From: Opitutales bacterium
Lineage (GTDB): Bacteria; Verrucomicrobiota; Verrucomicrobiia; Opitutales; T3Sed10-336
NCBI GenBank assembly: GCA_022565335.1
Contig: JAIUMY010000033.1
Location: forward strand, 1 to 32,803
Reading direction: 5' to 3'
Length of the DNA: 32,803 bases
The notes under the pieces were generated by a model, which did no database searches, was not told the DNA's origin, and saw only the letters and a program-made list of their open reading frames with translations. Below, in pieces: positions 23,564 to 32,681 of this stretch. Position 1 is the first letter of the stretch; every line of letters starts with the position of its first letter. A program made the translations under genes and the position numbers.

Positions 23564-24079
23564 TCAGATCTCCTTGGCTGGGAATGGGGCGCAAAGTTTG
23601 GGCAATAGCAACCACTTTACCGACCATCTTTGAAAGGGGCCCTGCTTGGGATGGGGGATAATCTGTTTCTCCAGGCAAAGAAAAGTGCCTTTGCGAAAGG
23701 TCACGGGTCCGGCAAAGGGGTCATTTCCCATCAGCCATCCGGCGAGTTGTTCCAAAAACGGATTATGCCCGATGATCATCGTGTGCTCCTTTCGTTCCCG
23801 CAGCCAGAGGAAGGTTTCATGAGGATTGTCTCCCGGGGTCAGGCCTTCTTTTTCAAGGAGGATCGGTTTTGGCTGGAGACCTTCGATCAGAAGCTCGCCG
23901 GTTTCACGGGCGCGAACCAGGGAACTGTGGAAAATTTTCAGCGGAAGGCTGGTCTGGGCGGCGACCAACTGTTGCCCTAAGGATGAGGCATCCTGTCGAC
24001 CTTTTCCGGAGAGTTTTCGACGCGCATCGGAAGAGCCGGGGAGGGCATCAGTATGGCGCAGTAAATAGATGCGGGTCAT
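23564..24079 (-). CDS. sixA: SixA-type phosphohistidine phosphatase
   Basis: This histidine phosphatase of the SixA branch removes phosphate from protein histidines, for example in phosphotransferase or phosphorelay proteins. The N-terminal IYLLRHTDA carries the phosphorylated histidine; the usual RHG is here RHT. Later elements are SSLVRARETGELL and IIGHNPFLEQL with the second catalytic histidine. The 171 residues fit the family. The ATG at 24079 has gaaagg 7 bases upstream; a GTG five codons earlier is less likely. It lies between clpX (25 bases) and xseA (3 bases). Confidence 0.85.
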   Translation of the reverse strand: MTRIYLLRHTDALPGSSDARRKLSGKGRQDASSLGQQLVAAQTSLPLKIFHSSLVRARETGELLIEGLQPKPILLEKEGLTPGDNPHETFLWLRERKEHTMIIGHNPFLEQLAGWLMGNDPFAGPVTFRKGTFLCLEKQIIPHPKQGPFQRWSVKWLLLPKLCAPFPAKEI

Positions 24080-24104
24080 CCGGAAGCCTTTCACTTGCGG
24101 TCAT

Positions 24105-25406
24105 TCAAGCCGCATTCTTATTCTTCTTTTCCTTGGAGACTTTTTGCATACGGGGCTTCTTGCGGCCCTCAACCACTGCGCGGTCTATATGCACTTTTTC
24201 AATATCGGACCGCTCCGGGATATCATACATGATTTCCAACATCAGTCTTTCCATAATGGAGCGAAGCCCCCGTGCCCCGGTCTTCAGAACCAAGGCTTTT
24301 TCGGCTATCGCCGTGATGGCATCCTTGGTGAAGTGCAACTCGACTCCGTCCATGGCAAAAAGTTTGGAGTACTGTTTGAGGAGAGAATTTTTCGTTTGTA
24401 GAAGAACTTTCTCCAAATCCTCACGGGAAAGGGGATCCAGTGCGGAAACCATGGGAAGTCGACCAATGAATTCCGGGATCATGCCGTATTTGACCAAATC
24501 CTCGGGCTCCAGGTTTTGCATAATCGATTTGGCGTCAATTTCCTTCGCTCCAGACCGCGTTTCCGCAGAATTGAAGCCCATCGTTTGTTGGCCCAGACGT
24601 TTGCCGATAATTTCATCGAGTCCTACGAAAGCGCCTCCGCAGACAAAGAGAATGTTCGAGGTGTCGATTTTAATGTATTCCTGATTGGGGTGTTTGCGCC
24701 CCCCTTGGGGGGGTACATTGCAAACCGTCCCTTCCAGAATTTTCAACAAAGCTTGCTGAACGCCTTCGCCGGAAACGTCCCGGGTTATGGAGACGTTGTC
24801 GGTTTTACGGCCGATCTTATCAATTTCGTCGACATAGATGATACCACTTTCCGCCCGCGCAACGTCGAATTCGGCGTTTTGCAAAAGACGCAGAATAATA
24901 TTCTCGACGTCCTCACCCACATATCCTGCTTCGGTAAGGGTGGTCGCATCGGCGATGGCAAAAGGAACATCCAGAAGATTGGCCAGGGTCCGGGCCAAAA
25001 GGGTTTTTCCGGAACCGGTCGGCCCCATCAGGAGGATGTTGCTCTTTTCGACTTCCACCTCGGAATATTCAGCCGACATATCAGGAGCTTTTTTGCCCGC
25101 TACCCGAGAACCGAATACCAGCCGTTTGTAATGGTTGTAGACGGCTACCGATAGAACTTTTTTGGCTTCCTCCTGACCTATTATGAACTTGTCCAGGGCC
25201 GCTTTGATAGCGGTCGGCTTTTGCAATTTAAAGGGCGCTTGTTTTTCTGCCTTCGTCGCTTCCGTTTCCCGCTCAATGATGGTCTGACAAACACCTACAC
25301 AGGAGTCGCAGATAAAGACCCCGGCTGGCCCGGCAATGAGTTTTTTTACTTCATTCTGCGATTTTCCGCAGAAGGAACACAGATTCAATTTAGTCGATTT
25401 AGCCAT
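24105..25406 (-). CDS. clpX: ATP-dependent Clp protease ATP-binding subunit ClpX
   Basis: This is the hexameric AAA+ unfoldase that recognises tagged substrates and feeds them to ClpP. The N-terminal zinc-binding domain has Cys10, Cys13, Cys33 and Cys36. The Walker A is GPTGSGKT (128-135), and the Walker B IIYVDEID is at 189-196. The pore loop GYVG is at 161-164. An MGF element near residue 268 stands in place of the IGF loop that docks into ClpP. It has 433 residues, standard. The stop lies 25 bases before sixA. It follows clpP with a short gap. Confidence 0.97.
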   Translation of the reverse strand: MAKSTKLNLCSFCGKSQNEVKKLIAGPAGVFICDSCVGVCQTIIERETEATKAEKQAPFKLQKPTAIKAALDKFIIGQEEAKKVLSVAVYNHYKRLVFGSRVAGKKAPDMSAEYSEVEVEKSNILLMGPTGSGKTLLARTLANLLDVPFAIADATTLTEAGYVGEDVENIILRLLQNAEFDVARAESGIIYVDEIDKIGRKTDNVSITRDVSGEGVQQALLKILEGTVCNVPPQGGRKHPNQEYIKIDTSNILFVCGGAFVGLDEIIGKRLGQQTMGFNSAETRSGAKEIDAKSIMQNLEPEDLVKYGMIPEFIGRLPMVSALDPLSREDLEKVLLQTKNSLLKQYSKLFAMDGVELHFTKDAITAIAEKALVLKTGARGLRSIMERLMLEIMYDIPERSDIEKVHIDRAVVEGRKKPRMQKVSKEKKNKNAA

Positions 25407-25424
25407 AGGATTTATATTCTTTAC

Positions 25425-26051
25425 TCAGCTTGCGCCGGCGACTTCTTTCACTTTCTCCGCAGCCTCGGAACGATGGGCGATCACTTCGTCGACAATGCCG
25501 TACTCTTTGGCTTCCTCGGCCGTCATGTAATAATCGCGGTCGGAATCGGTTTCGATTTGCTCAGGGCTCTTTCCGGTGTGGTCAGATAGAACCTTATCCA
25601 GGGTCTTGCGCCAGCGAATAACTTCCTTGGCTTGAATTGAAATGTCGGAGGTTTGCCCGGTCGCATACCCGGACGGCTGATGGATCATGATCCGGCTGTT
25701 GGGAAGGGCGAAACGCTTTCCCTTGGTGCCCGCCGCCAGGAGGACCGTGCCCATACTGGCGGCCATGCCGATGCAATAGGTGGTGATTTCGCAACTGAGG
25801 AAGCGTATGGTATCGTAGATAGCCATGCCACCGGTTACGACACCACCAGGCGAGTTGATGTAAATGTGGATGTCCTTTTTGGCATCTTCCATCTGCAGGA
25901 AGAGCAGTTGCGCAATTACGGCGTTGGCCACGTCGTCATTGATCGGGGTTCCGATGAAAATAATCCGGTCCTTCAGCAAACGGCTATAGATATCCATAGC
26001 CCGTTCCCCACGGCCGGTGTTTTCGATGATATTGGGAAGGTAGTAGCTCAC
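25425..26051 (-). CDS. clpP: ATP-dependent Clp protease proteolytic subunit ClpP
   Basis: This is a serine protease that forms a double-ring chamber working with ClpX. The catalytic triad is Ser99 ([14 protein letters not shown]), His124 (IMIHQPSGY) and Asp173 (SDRDYYM). The oxyanion-region INSPGG is at 65-70. The 208 residues are full length. The ATG overlaps the tig stop by 4 bases, so synthesis of trigger factor and ClpP is coupled. Confidence 0.97.
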   Translation of the reverse strand: MSYYLPNIIENTGRGERAMDIYSRLLKDRIIFIGTPINDDVANAVIAQLLFLQMEDAKKDIHIYINSPGGVVTGGMAIYDTIRFLSCEITTYCIGMAASMGTVLLAAGTKGKRFALPNSRIMIHQPSGYATGQTSDISIQAKEVIRWRKTLDKVLSDHTGKSPEQIETDSDRDYYMTAEEAKEYGIVDEVIAHRSEAAEKVKEVAGAS

Positions 26052-27400
26052 GATGATTTGGTTTCGGCGGTTTCTTCGGGTGTCTCTTCACCTTTTTGGT
26101 CTTTCTTTAAGACACGGTCAACAAGGGTGTCGAGAGTCTTATCAAAAAGAACCTCTCTTTGAATATGACGCAACTGATCCTGGTCTTTTTGCCATTCTTT
26201 CACCAAGTCCTGCGGCTTTTTGCCAGAACGCATGGCCTCGTTGATAAGAACCCGCTGCATATCGTCCTGCGTCAGCTCGATCTTTTCCTTTTCGGCGATC
26301 TGGAAAATGATGTATTCCAATTTCACGCGCTTGAACGCCGTTTGGCGGGCGGATTCTGCCAGTTCCTCTTTCTTTTCTTCCAGCTTCTCGCGGGGCACGC
26401 CTTGTTGGGTGTTTTGCTCAACCAAGCGCCTGAGGTATTGCTCGGTGCGTGCTTCGATGGGAGATTCCGGAACGGCAAACTCCACTTTGTCAGCCAAATC
26501 GTCGGCTAATTTCTGACGGCGCTTGAAATGCTCTTCCTGCTGTTTGCGATTAAGGAGGTCCTGCTTCATTTTCTCCTTCAGCGCTTCCTCACTCTCGACT
26601 TGGAGCCCTTTGAGAAACTCTTCGTTGATCTCAGGCATCTTTCGCTCCCGTACTTCTTTAACCTCTACTTTATAGGTCGCTTTCTTGCCCGCCAGTTCGC
26701 TTTCCTTGAAATCGTCGGGAAACGCTACCTCAATTTCCTTCTCTTCCCCTGCCTTCATCCCGACCAGGGCTTCGGGTAAGCCCGGAACGCCGAATTCCGA
26801 GTTGCCCGCTTCTTCCCAGGTAGACGTCTGGTCTCCGTAGATCGGACGGTCCGGAAGAATTTCCGCGATGGGCTTATCCTCAATTTTTCCGCTATAGGTG
26901 ACCTGAACGTAATCTCCCGTTTCGGCGGCCCGCTCGACGACATTGAATTCCGCACGTTGTTTGCGCATTTCGTCGATTTGCTGGGTAACCTCCTCGTCGG
27001 TAACCTCAACTTTCAGTGGCTCCAATTCAATGCCGAGATAATCGGGCGTTTCAAATTCCGGATTCAGATCAAGTGTGTAAGTGACCGTTTGTTCGCCACC
27101 CTCGTCGAAGGACTCAGGTTGCTTAACATCGACGATCCCCAAAACCGACAATTTCTCTTCCTTGATGGCCTCCTGCAGCTTGCTGTTCAGCAATTTGCGG
27201 TTGAGCTCATCCTTTATCTGGCGGCGGAATTTTTTCTCGATCAGGTCGAGGGGAGCCCGGCCTGGACGGAACCCGGGCATCTGCGCGGTTTTCGCAACTT
27301 CCTTGACGATGCCGCCGCGAGCTTCGTTGATTTCTTCCTCGGAGAGAGTCAGAATCAGGTTTTTCCTGGAGGGAGTGATTTCTTCAATGGTTGTTTTCAC
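26048..27400 (-). CDS. tig: Trigger factor
   Basis: This is the ribosome-bound chaperone with prolyl isomerase activity that meets nascent chains at the exit tunnel. The ribosome-docking signature GFRPGRAP is at 43-50. An FKBP-like domain lies near 155-250 ([16 protein letters not shown]). The C-terminal helical arms complete a 450-residue product and end in a highly charged tail. The start is GTG, with no clear ribosome site in the preceding 20 bases. It is first in the tig-clpP-clpX order common to many bacteria and heads the thirteen-gene run. Confidence 0.96.
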   Translation of the reverse strand: MKTTIEEITPSRKNLILTLSEEEINEARGGIVKEVAKTAQMPGFRPGRAPLDLIEKKFRRQIKDELNRKLLNSKLQEAIKEEKLSVLGIVDVKQPESFDEGGEQTVTYTLDLNPEFETPDYLGIELEPLKVEVTDEEVTQQIDEMRKQRAEFNVVERAAETGDYVQVTYSGKIEDKPIAEILPDRPIYGDQTSTWEEAGNSEFGVPGLPEALVGMKAGEEKEIEVAFPDDFKESELAGKKATYKVEVKEVRERKMPEINEEFLKGLQVESEEALKEKMKQDLLNRKQQEEHFKRRQKLADDLADKVEFAVPESPIEARTEQYLRRLVEQNTQQGVPREKLEEKKEELAESARQTAFKRVKLEYIIFQIAEKEKIELTQDDMQRVLINEAMRSGKKPQDLVKEWQKDQDQLRHIQREVLFDKTLDTLVDRVLKKDQKGEETPEETAETKSS

Positions 27401-27439
27401 AGTAATAGTCGTGGATCAAGTTTTTCGATAAAACCAATG

Positions 27440-27468
27440 AGTAAAAGGGAAAGGGGAAGCGGCGTCAA
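27440..27468 (-). promoter_or_regulatory. Candidate promoter of the tig-clpP-clpX run
   Basis: On the minus strand TTGACG (27468-27463) and TTTACT (27445-27440) are 17 bases apart, matching the consensus at 5 of 6 and 4 of 6 positions. This would give a leader of about 30 bases before the tig GTG. Confidence 0.4.
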
Positions 27469-27555
27469 TGATCCCTTTTTTTGAAACAAATTTTGCGCCG
27501 CGTGTTCTTAGGGCTTGGCTTTTGCCGAAAAATTCCCAACCCGATAACCCTCATT

Positions 27556-29439
27556 ATGAAAAAAAATCTATTCGCTTATTTAGCGGGATCTTTATCTCTT
27601 TCCTTTGCCAGCGTCTCCCTGCCCGCAAATGACTGGAATATCCCAGACCCTTTTACAACCGATCACCCCGGTGCCGAAGAGGCCCCCGCCAGTTCTCCGG
27701 AAACCTTTCCCGATGAAGAAGGTTTTCAGGAAAGAGGACGCATTATCCTTGAAGGCGTGGCCCGCCAGGATTTACAGGCCTACCGCCGGGGGTATTTTAC
27801 CGGTGGTGATCCAGGCAAATATCTGCCCGGTCATGCGATGGCCAAATTACTCATGGGGGTCGAGGATTCTGATATCGAGCGCCTTATGAATGACAATCGC
27901 AGCTACCGGGAGCATTATCATTTCGCTTCAATGAATTGGGGGCGTTTCCTGCCTTTGTTCGGTGAAGCGATCCTTACTGAGGAAACCAAGGAAAAATTGG
28001 CCGAGCGAGCGTTTCGTTACACTGCTTACCTGCAAGGAGGAGGAACGGAAAACCATGTGACGCAATGGCGTACCTCCGCTCCGGTTTTGCCTCATTACCT
28101 TCCCGGGGACCGGGGATTGTCCCACCAAAGCAAGGAAGCAACGCTTGACCAAGGCAAGGAATGGCTGCGCGGCTACGTGAAAGGACTTTATGCTGCCGGT
28201 CAGGGTGAATGGGACTCCAGTACCTATAAAATTTACACTTTCAACGGCCTGCTAAATATTTACGATTTTGCCAAAGATGAGGAAACCCGTTTGCTCGCCC
28301 GCGCCGGTTTGGAATTTCTGGCCACGCAGTATGCCCTTAAATATCGCGATGGAGTCTTCACCGCTCCGAATCAGCGGGGGTTCCCGTATGCCTCGCACGC
28401 GAGCGATACCGATGAAGTGGGCTACCTTTGGTATGGTTCCAGTAAAGAGGTGACTTCTGATATGACCCGCGGCTGGAGAAACACCAATCACGCCTTTACT
28501 TCATCCTGGCGCCCCACCGAGGTGCTGTTCAACATTGCCACGAAAAACCTCCCGGACCTTCCGGTTACCTTTCAAAACAGTAAACCAAACTATTGGGGCA
28601 CCACCGGTGAGCCCCGGCCAAGCGTGCGTCACGAAACGCTTTTTCTTTCGCAGTATTATTCTTTGGGTAGCCTTTGGAATGGTCATGGCTCCCAGCATAC
28701 CCGTATGCAATTGGTCGCCGAGGGAGATGACGGAGCCTTTGTCTTCTCCGGTGGACATCCCCGGGCGTCCAACCACGAAGGACGGATCGAAGGTATCCGT
28801 TATCGTGATGGGGCTGGCCGCTATGAGCAAATGGGGCAGGTCGACGGGACTCTGGTCCTTTTTGCCCGGTCACCGGAAAAAGAGGAAAATCCCCACGTCT
28901 TTTTTACCCTCGCCGAAGGTACCGAAGTCAACGAAGTGGAAGAAGGCTGGCACTTTATCGAGGCCGGAAACACCTTCCTTGCCTTGTACCCCTTGGGGGA
29001 AGAGGTTCGCCAGGAGGAAATTACCGTCCGCCGAAGGGTTGAACGCGACGTCTTGTTGATCGATGGAGCCAATGCGGGTTGGGTTTTGGAAACTTCTGAT
29101 CGCGCCCGCCATGACGATCTGGCCTCCTTTAAGACCGATGTTCTGGAGAACTTTGAACTGAACGTGGAAGATGCCGAAACCGGAGTGATCCGTCTGCGCA
29201 ACTTGCAGGGTCGGGTGATGGAGTATGCCTTCAATCCCCGCGATGACGACTACCAACATGCCAACAATACCGCCAATGTTTCCATTGATGGCGAGAAAAT
29301 CACCTTCGGCGACTGGCCGGTTTACAACGGTCCTTTCGTTCATCAGGCCGATGGCGTCTTGCGGGTCAATGACGGCCGCCGCGGATACGAGATCGACTTC
29401 TCCGGCGACCTCCCGGTTTTCCGTGACTACACTCCCTAA
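27556..29439 (+). CDS. Secreted toroid-fold protein, probable polysaccharide lyase-like
   Basis: The product has 627 residues. The ATG at 27556 opens with a signal peptide (MKKNLFAYLAGSLSLSFASV, cleavage near 24); an in-frame start at 27481 would hide it. Residues 60-380 are helix-rich with motifs GGTENHVTQWRTSAP (162-176) and GEWDSSTY (217-224), then YDFAKDEETRLLARAGLEFL, a pattern I associate with alpha/alpha-toroid lyases and their relatives. Residues 380-627 look like beta sandwich. The ENH element suggests a catalytic Asn-His pair, as in chondroitin AC/alginate lyase superfamily enzymes. Substrate is unknown. Glycoside hydrolase or non-enzymatic roles are not excluded. It is transcribed away from tig, with 155 bases between the two starts and no convincing promoter of its own. 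Confidence 0.6.
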   Translation: MKKNLFAYLAGSLSLSFASVSLPANDWNIPDPFTTDHPGAEEAPASSPETFPDEEGFQERGRIILEGVARQDLQAYRRGYFTGGDPGKYLPGHAMAKLLMGVEDSDIERLMNDNRSYREHYHFASMNWGRFLPLFGEAILTEETKEKLAERAFRYTAYLQGGGTENHVTQWRTSAPVLPHYLPGDRGLSHQSKEATLDQGKEWLRGYVKGLYAAGQGEWDSSTYKIYTFNGLLNIYDFAKDEETRLLARAGLEFLATQYALKYRDGVFTAPNQRGFPYASHASDTDEVGYLWYGSSKEVTSDMTRGWRNTNHAFTSSWRPTEVLFNIATKNLPDLPVTFQNSKPNYWGTTGEPRPSVRHETLFLSQYYSLGSLWNGHGSQHTRMQLVAEGDDGAFVFSGGHPRASNHEGRIEGIRYRDGAGRYEQMGQVDGTLVLFARSPEKEENPHVFFTLAEGTEVNEVEEGWHFIEAGNTFLALYPLGEEVRQEEITVRRRVERDVLLIDGANAGWVLETSDRARHDDLASFKTDVLENFELNVEDAETGVIRLRNLQGRVMEYAFNPRDDDYQHANNTANVSIDGEKITFGDWPVYNGPFVHQADGVLRVNDGRRGYEIDFSGDLPVFRDYTP

Positions 29440-29463
29440 GGAAAGAAGTTACGGTAGAGCGAA

Positions 29464-30210
29464 GTGTTTGCCGATCTGATTCAACGATGGGAGGAACTTT
29501 TAGCCTCAGGCCCCCTTCCGGTAATCCGCCAAGTGGATTTGCCGGGGGAGGGGCCCTTGGTCGTTTTGCGTCAAGCCGCCGCCCGCGTAGGAGCTCCGAG
29601 GATTCTCCTCAGCGCGGGCATTCACGGTGACGAACCAGCGGGGACCGAATGCCTCTATGAGAAAATCAAACAAGACCGCCTTTCGCCTGCAGTGGAATGG
29701 ATCATTGTTCCTTTTCTCAACCCCGGTGGGCTGCGGATGGGGACCCGGGAAAATCCCCGTGGGTTGGACTTGAATCGCGAATTCTTGCGCGATCAGACGG
29801 TAGAAATTGGCTTTTACAAAGAGACTATTCCCGCTCAGGGTCCCTATGATCTAATGCTTTCCTTGCACGAGGATTGGGAATTTCAAGGCTCTTACTTATA
29901 TGAGATAAATACTGGTAAGAGACCCAGTATGGCCGAAGGTATTCTAAACCTCTTGGCTGCAGAGACCGGCCTCGCGGAAGCCGAAGTGATCGATGACCAC
30001 AAACCCATTCTGCCTGGGTTGATTGTGCACGACCCGGTGGCCGATGAACCGGAAAATTGGCCGGAGGCAATCTTTATGATCCATCAGCAACCGCTGCTTT
30101 CCTATACCCTCGAAACTCCCAGTCAGGCCCCTTTGCCAAAACGGGTTCAGTGTATGCACGGAGTGATCGACTATTGTGCGGAAAGGTTGGTTTGCGAAAC
30201 TGGTCGGTAG
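29464..30210 (+). CDS. Aspartoacylase/succinylglutamate desuccinylase-like zinc enzyme
   Basis: This is an M14-type zinc amidohydrolase or carboxypeptidase of 248 residues. Zinc ligands are in SAGIHGDEPAG (His54, Glu57) and LSLHEDW (His135). Substrate-binding NPGGLRMGTRENPRGLDLNREF includes Asn104-Arg105. The probable catalytic glutamate is Glu217 in TLETPS. The start is GTG at 29464, 25 bases after the toroid gene, so both may share a transcript. No signal peptide is visible. Substrate could be an N-acyl amino acid or a peptide; the family does not settle it. Its end overlaps the end of the next, convergent gene by 40 bases. Confidence 0.8.
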   Translation: MFADLIQRWEELLASGPLPVIRQVDLPGEGPLVVLRQAAARVGAPRILLSAGIHGDEPAGTECLYEKIKQDRLSPAVEWIIVPFLNPGGLRMGTRENPRGLDLNREFLRDQTVEIGFYKETIPAQGPYDLMLSLHEDWEFQGSYLYEINTGKRPSMAEGILNLLAAETGLAEAEVIDDHKPILPGLIVHDPVADEPENWPEAIFMIHQQPLLSYTLETPSQAPLPKRVQCMHGVIDYCAERLVCETGR

Positions 30211-30965
30211 TTTGTCAGGATTTCATCGCACCCAACGCTTACCGCTTTGGCGGTTTCTTGCCCGGCCCTTGGTAAAAAGGCGACCACTTTTGCATCGCGC
30301 CGTTGATAACGCTGAACGATTTTTTTTCGAAAAAGGGGAATCCCCGCCAGATGCGGCGGTAGGGCATAGACTCTCCCGGGTATTATCCGGGCCAATCGGG
30401 TTAACCCACAGAGACAGGCCAAACCTGCGCGATAACATTCAATCCGTCTTGCATAGCATTGAGCATAAGGGATTTGCGCCAGCAAAGCCTGCTCATGGAT
30501 TCGGGACCAGCAAACAAACCGGACTTTTTCCCGGAAAAAGTCCTCGGCCCCCTCGCGTTCAATCCATTTTTTTAAAAACGCCATCACTGCCAAGGCGCTC
30601 TCTTTCTTGAGATCAAAAGTCCAACCCGTTTTATCGTAATCTTTCACCCATTCCTCCCAGAATAGAAGTTGGTTTCCATCTGGAAAGCGAATCTTTTCCA
30701 AGGTTTCCCGAGTGCTTTCAGCCACCCGAATGTCTTTCCCCGCCAGACGCCGGAGATCGCGGTCATGAGAAAAAACAATGTGTCCGTCCCGGGTCATTCG
30801 GAGATCTGCTTCCAAATGGGTAAAGCCCGCCTCCCGGGCTCTTTGAAAGGCCTCTTTGGTGTTTTCCGTAGCCTCTTTGCAGAGGCCGCGGTGACTGATC
30901 CAGAGCGGTTGGTTCATGAGGGGGATTTTTCTATAAAAAGAATTTTTTGGCGATAGTTTCTTCAT
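30171..30965 (-). CDS. Glycerophosphodiester phosphodiesterase
   Basis: The enzyme hydrolyses glycerophosphodiesters to glycerol-3-phosphate and an alcohol. The signature is at the N-terminus: ISHRGLCKEATENTKEAF (His25, Arg26 and the ENT element), then HLEADLRMTRDGHIVFSHD (Glu52, Asp54, His67), the metal and catalytic residues. The 264 residues fit the family, but the C-terminal half is divergent. An internal ATG at 30917 would remove 16 residues and bring the motif to its usual place at the N-terminus; neither start has a strong ribosome site. It is divergent from the purine permease gene. Confidence 0.85.
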   Translation of the reverse strand: MKKLSPKNSFYRKIPLMNQPLWISHRGLCKEATENTKEAFQRAREAGFTHLEADLRMTRDGHIVFSHDRDLRRLAGKDIRVAESTRETLEKIRFPDGNQLLFWEEWVKDYDKTGWTFDLKKESALAVMAFLKKWIEREGAEDFFREKVRFVCWSRIHEQALLAQIPYAQCYARRIECYRAGLACLCGLTRLARIIPGRVYALPPHLAGIPLFRKKIVQRYQRRDAKVVAFLPRAGQETAKAVSVGCDEILTNYRPVSQTNLSAQ

Positions 30966-31011
30966 CGGTGGTGCGATTTCCTTGAGGACTTGACTTTCCG
31001 CCAGGAAGAAA

Positions 31012-31029
31012 ATGATGTGTTTTGAGTGA
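31012..31029 (+). CDS. Possible 5-codon leader peptide upstream of the permease
   Basis: A very short frame encodes MMCFE. It has the best ribosome site here: aggaag at 31003-31008, close to its ATG at 31012. Its TGA overlaps the GTG start of the permease (GTGA). Ribosomes could terminate and restart on the permease. It could equally be chance. Confidence 0.25.
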   Translation: MMCFE

Positions 31030-32369
31030 ATAAATCAGCTTTTCATGGCTATCTGAATAAAGTTTTTAGGCTGGAAACGCATTCCACGACGGTAAGTCGG
31101 GAGATCGTGGCCGGATTTACCACCTTTGCCGCCATGTCTTACATATTGGCGGTGAACCCCATGATCCTTGGGGCCACTGGGATGGATCCCGCAGGACTGA
31201 TTACGGTGACTGCCCTCGCCGCCTGTGTCGGTTCTCTCTTGATGGCGGGGTTGACTAACTACCCCTTGGCCCTCGCTCCGGGAATGGGCCTGAACGCTTT
31301 TTTTGCTTTCACCGTGGTCAGCGGGATGGGGTTGCCCTGGGAAGCCGCTTTGGGATTGGTTTTTTGGAACGGGATACTCTTCTTGCTCCTCTCGGTCAGC
31401 GGCGTCCGAGGGAAAATTGCCGATGCGATTCCAGGCTGTCTAAAACTGGGGATTCAGTGTGGCATCGGCTTTTTCATTGCCTTTATTGGCTTTAAAAATG
31501 GCGGGGTCATCGAAGCCCGGGAGGCCACTTTCGTTGGCTTGGGTGATTTTCAGGAGGCCGGGCCATGGTTGGTTTTAGGAGGACTCATCGTCATGGCCGC
31601 CTGGCATATTCGAAAATTTCCGGCGGCTATACTGGGAGGGATTCTTCTGATTACCCTGGTTGGTTTGTTCCTGCCCGCAGGAGCGGGAATGGTGACTGCC
31701 CGACCCGAAGGCCTTATCGGTCGACCCACTGGTATTGGGGAGACTTTTCTGGCTTTGGATTTCGGTTATGCCTTTCGCCATTTCGGCGAAATCTATCCTA
31801 TCCTCATCGCGCTGTTATTAGTCGATATGTTTGATACTGTGGGCACTTTGATCGGAGTAAGTCGGCGTGCTGGTCTCCTTACCCAGGAAGGTCGCTTGCC
31901 AAAGATTGGAAGGGCTCTCAGTGCCGATGCCTCGGCGACCATTCTAGGGGCTCTCTTCGGGACTTCGACCACCACCGCTTATGTTGAATCAGCCGCCGGT
32001 GTGGAGGCTGGGGGTCGCACCGGATTGACCGCTGTGGTGGTCGGGCTTTTATTTCTACTCGCCTTGTTTTTCACGCCCCTGATTCTGGTAATTCCTCCCG
32101 AAGCGACCGCACCCGCGCTGATTCTAGTGGGCGTTTTCATGGCTCAGGGCTTACGCTATTTAGCGTACGATGATTTGACCGAGTTTCTTCCCGCCCTCGT
32201 CACAATCCTCGCCATGCCTTTAACTTTCAGCATCAGCAACGGGATCGCCTTGGGCTTTCTCAGCTACGCCCTGTTAAAAGTCGCGACCGGTCAAACCCGG
32301 CAGGTACACTGGTTGGTCTATCTTCTCGCCGCGGTTTTTCTTCTACATTTCCTCTTCTTTGCCGAGTAA
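31026..32369 (+). CDS. NCS2-family purine permease (AzgA-like)
   Basis: This is a proton-coupled uptake protein for adenine, guanine or hypoxanthine in the inner membrane. The 447 residues hold about 12-14 hydrophobic segments. Motifs include EIVAGFTTFAAMSYILAVNP near the start, ALAPGMGLNAFFAF (about 80-93), and GTSTTTAYVESAAGVEAGGR in the second half, which marks the AzgA subgroup rather than xanthine/uracil carriers. The GTG start gives the usual N-terminal length. No purine riboswitch is visible in the 60-base space before it. Substrate preference cannot be read from the sequence. Confidence 0.9.
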   Translation: MNKSAFHGYLNKVFRLETHSTTVSREIVAGFTTFAAMSYILAVNPMILGATGMDPAGLITVTALAACVGSLLMAGLTNYPLALAPGMGLNAFFAFTVVSGMGLPWEAALGLVFWNGILFLLLSVSGVRGKIADAIPGCLKLGIQCGIGFFIAFIGFKNGGVIEAREATFVGLGDFQEAGPWLVLGGLIVMAAWHIRKFPAAILGGILLITLVGLFLPAGAGMVTARPEGLIGRPTGIGETFLALDFGYAFRHFGEIYPILIALLLVDMFDTVGTLIGVSRRAGLLTQEGRLPKIGRALSADASATILGALFGTSTTTAYVESAAGVEAGGRTGLTAVVVGLLFLLALFFTPLILVIPPEATAPALILVGVFMAQGLRYLAYDDLTEFLPALVTILAMPLTFSISNGIALGFLSYALLKVATGQTRQVHWLVYLLAAVFLLHFLFFAE

Positions 32370-32392
32370 AGCAGGGTGGGGCTTGGACCTTT

Positions 32393-32599
32393 TTACCGAA
32401 ACTGTTCCTGTTCCGGAAGATATTCGTAACCTTCGGCGCTCAACCGAGCCTCCAAATGTTCTCGGCAAATTTGGTGCGTTTGGCACAGTTCCTCCAAAGA
32501 AATGCCCTGATTGCGCAGATAAGTATTCACCAATCCAACCAACAAATGCGGATCCATACGACTATAAGAAGACCAATCCATACCCATAAACAAAAACAT
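32393..32599 (-). CDS. DUF4250-like small protein
   Basis: This protein of 68 residues matches the DUF4250 pattern: MDPHLLVGLVNTYLRNQ, then SLEELCQTHQICREHLEARL, and a terminal YEYLPEQEQFR. Function is unknown; the pattern is helical and may bind a partner. The chosen ATG at 32599 has gga about 6 bases upstream. ATGs at 32587 and 32581 are alternatives, and the family N-terminus may be nearer MDPH. It converges on the permease with 23 bases between the ends. Confidence 0.7.
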   Translation of the reverse strand: MFLFMGMDWSSYSRMDPHLLVGLVNTYLRNQGISLEELCQTHQICREHLEARLSAEGYEYLPEQEQFR

Positions 32600-32681
32600 A
32601 TTATTCCAGAAGAAAAGCCTTTTTTTTAAGATTCTGCAACTTAAATATTGACGATGGGAGGGATTTTGCTTTATTTGGGGT

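Noticed and set aside
30966-31025. Purine riboswitch before the permease
   Set aside because: Only 60 bases separate it from the divergent gene, and no three-way-junction pattern is visible.
32359-32589. Plus-strand 76-codon frame downstream of the permease
   Set aside because: It is antisense to the DUF4250 gene, whose residue pattern matches a known family.
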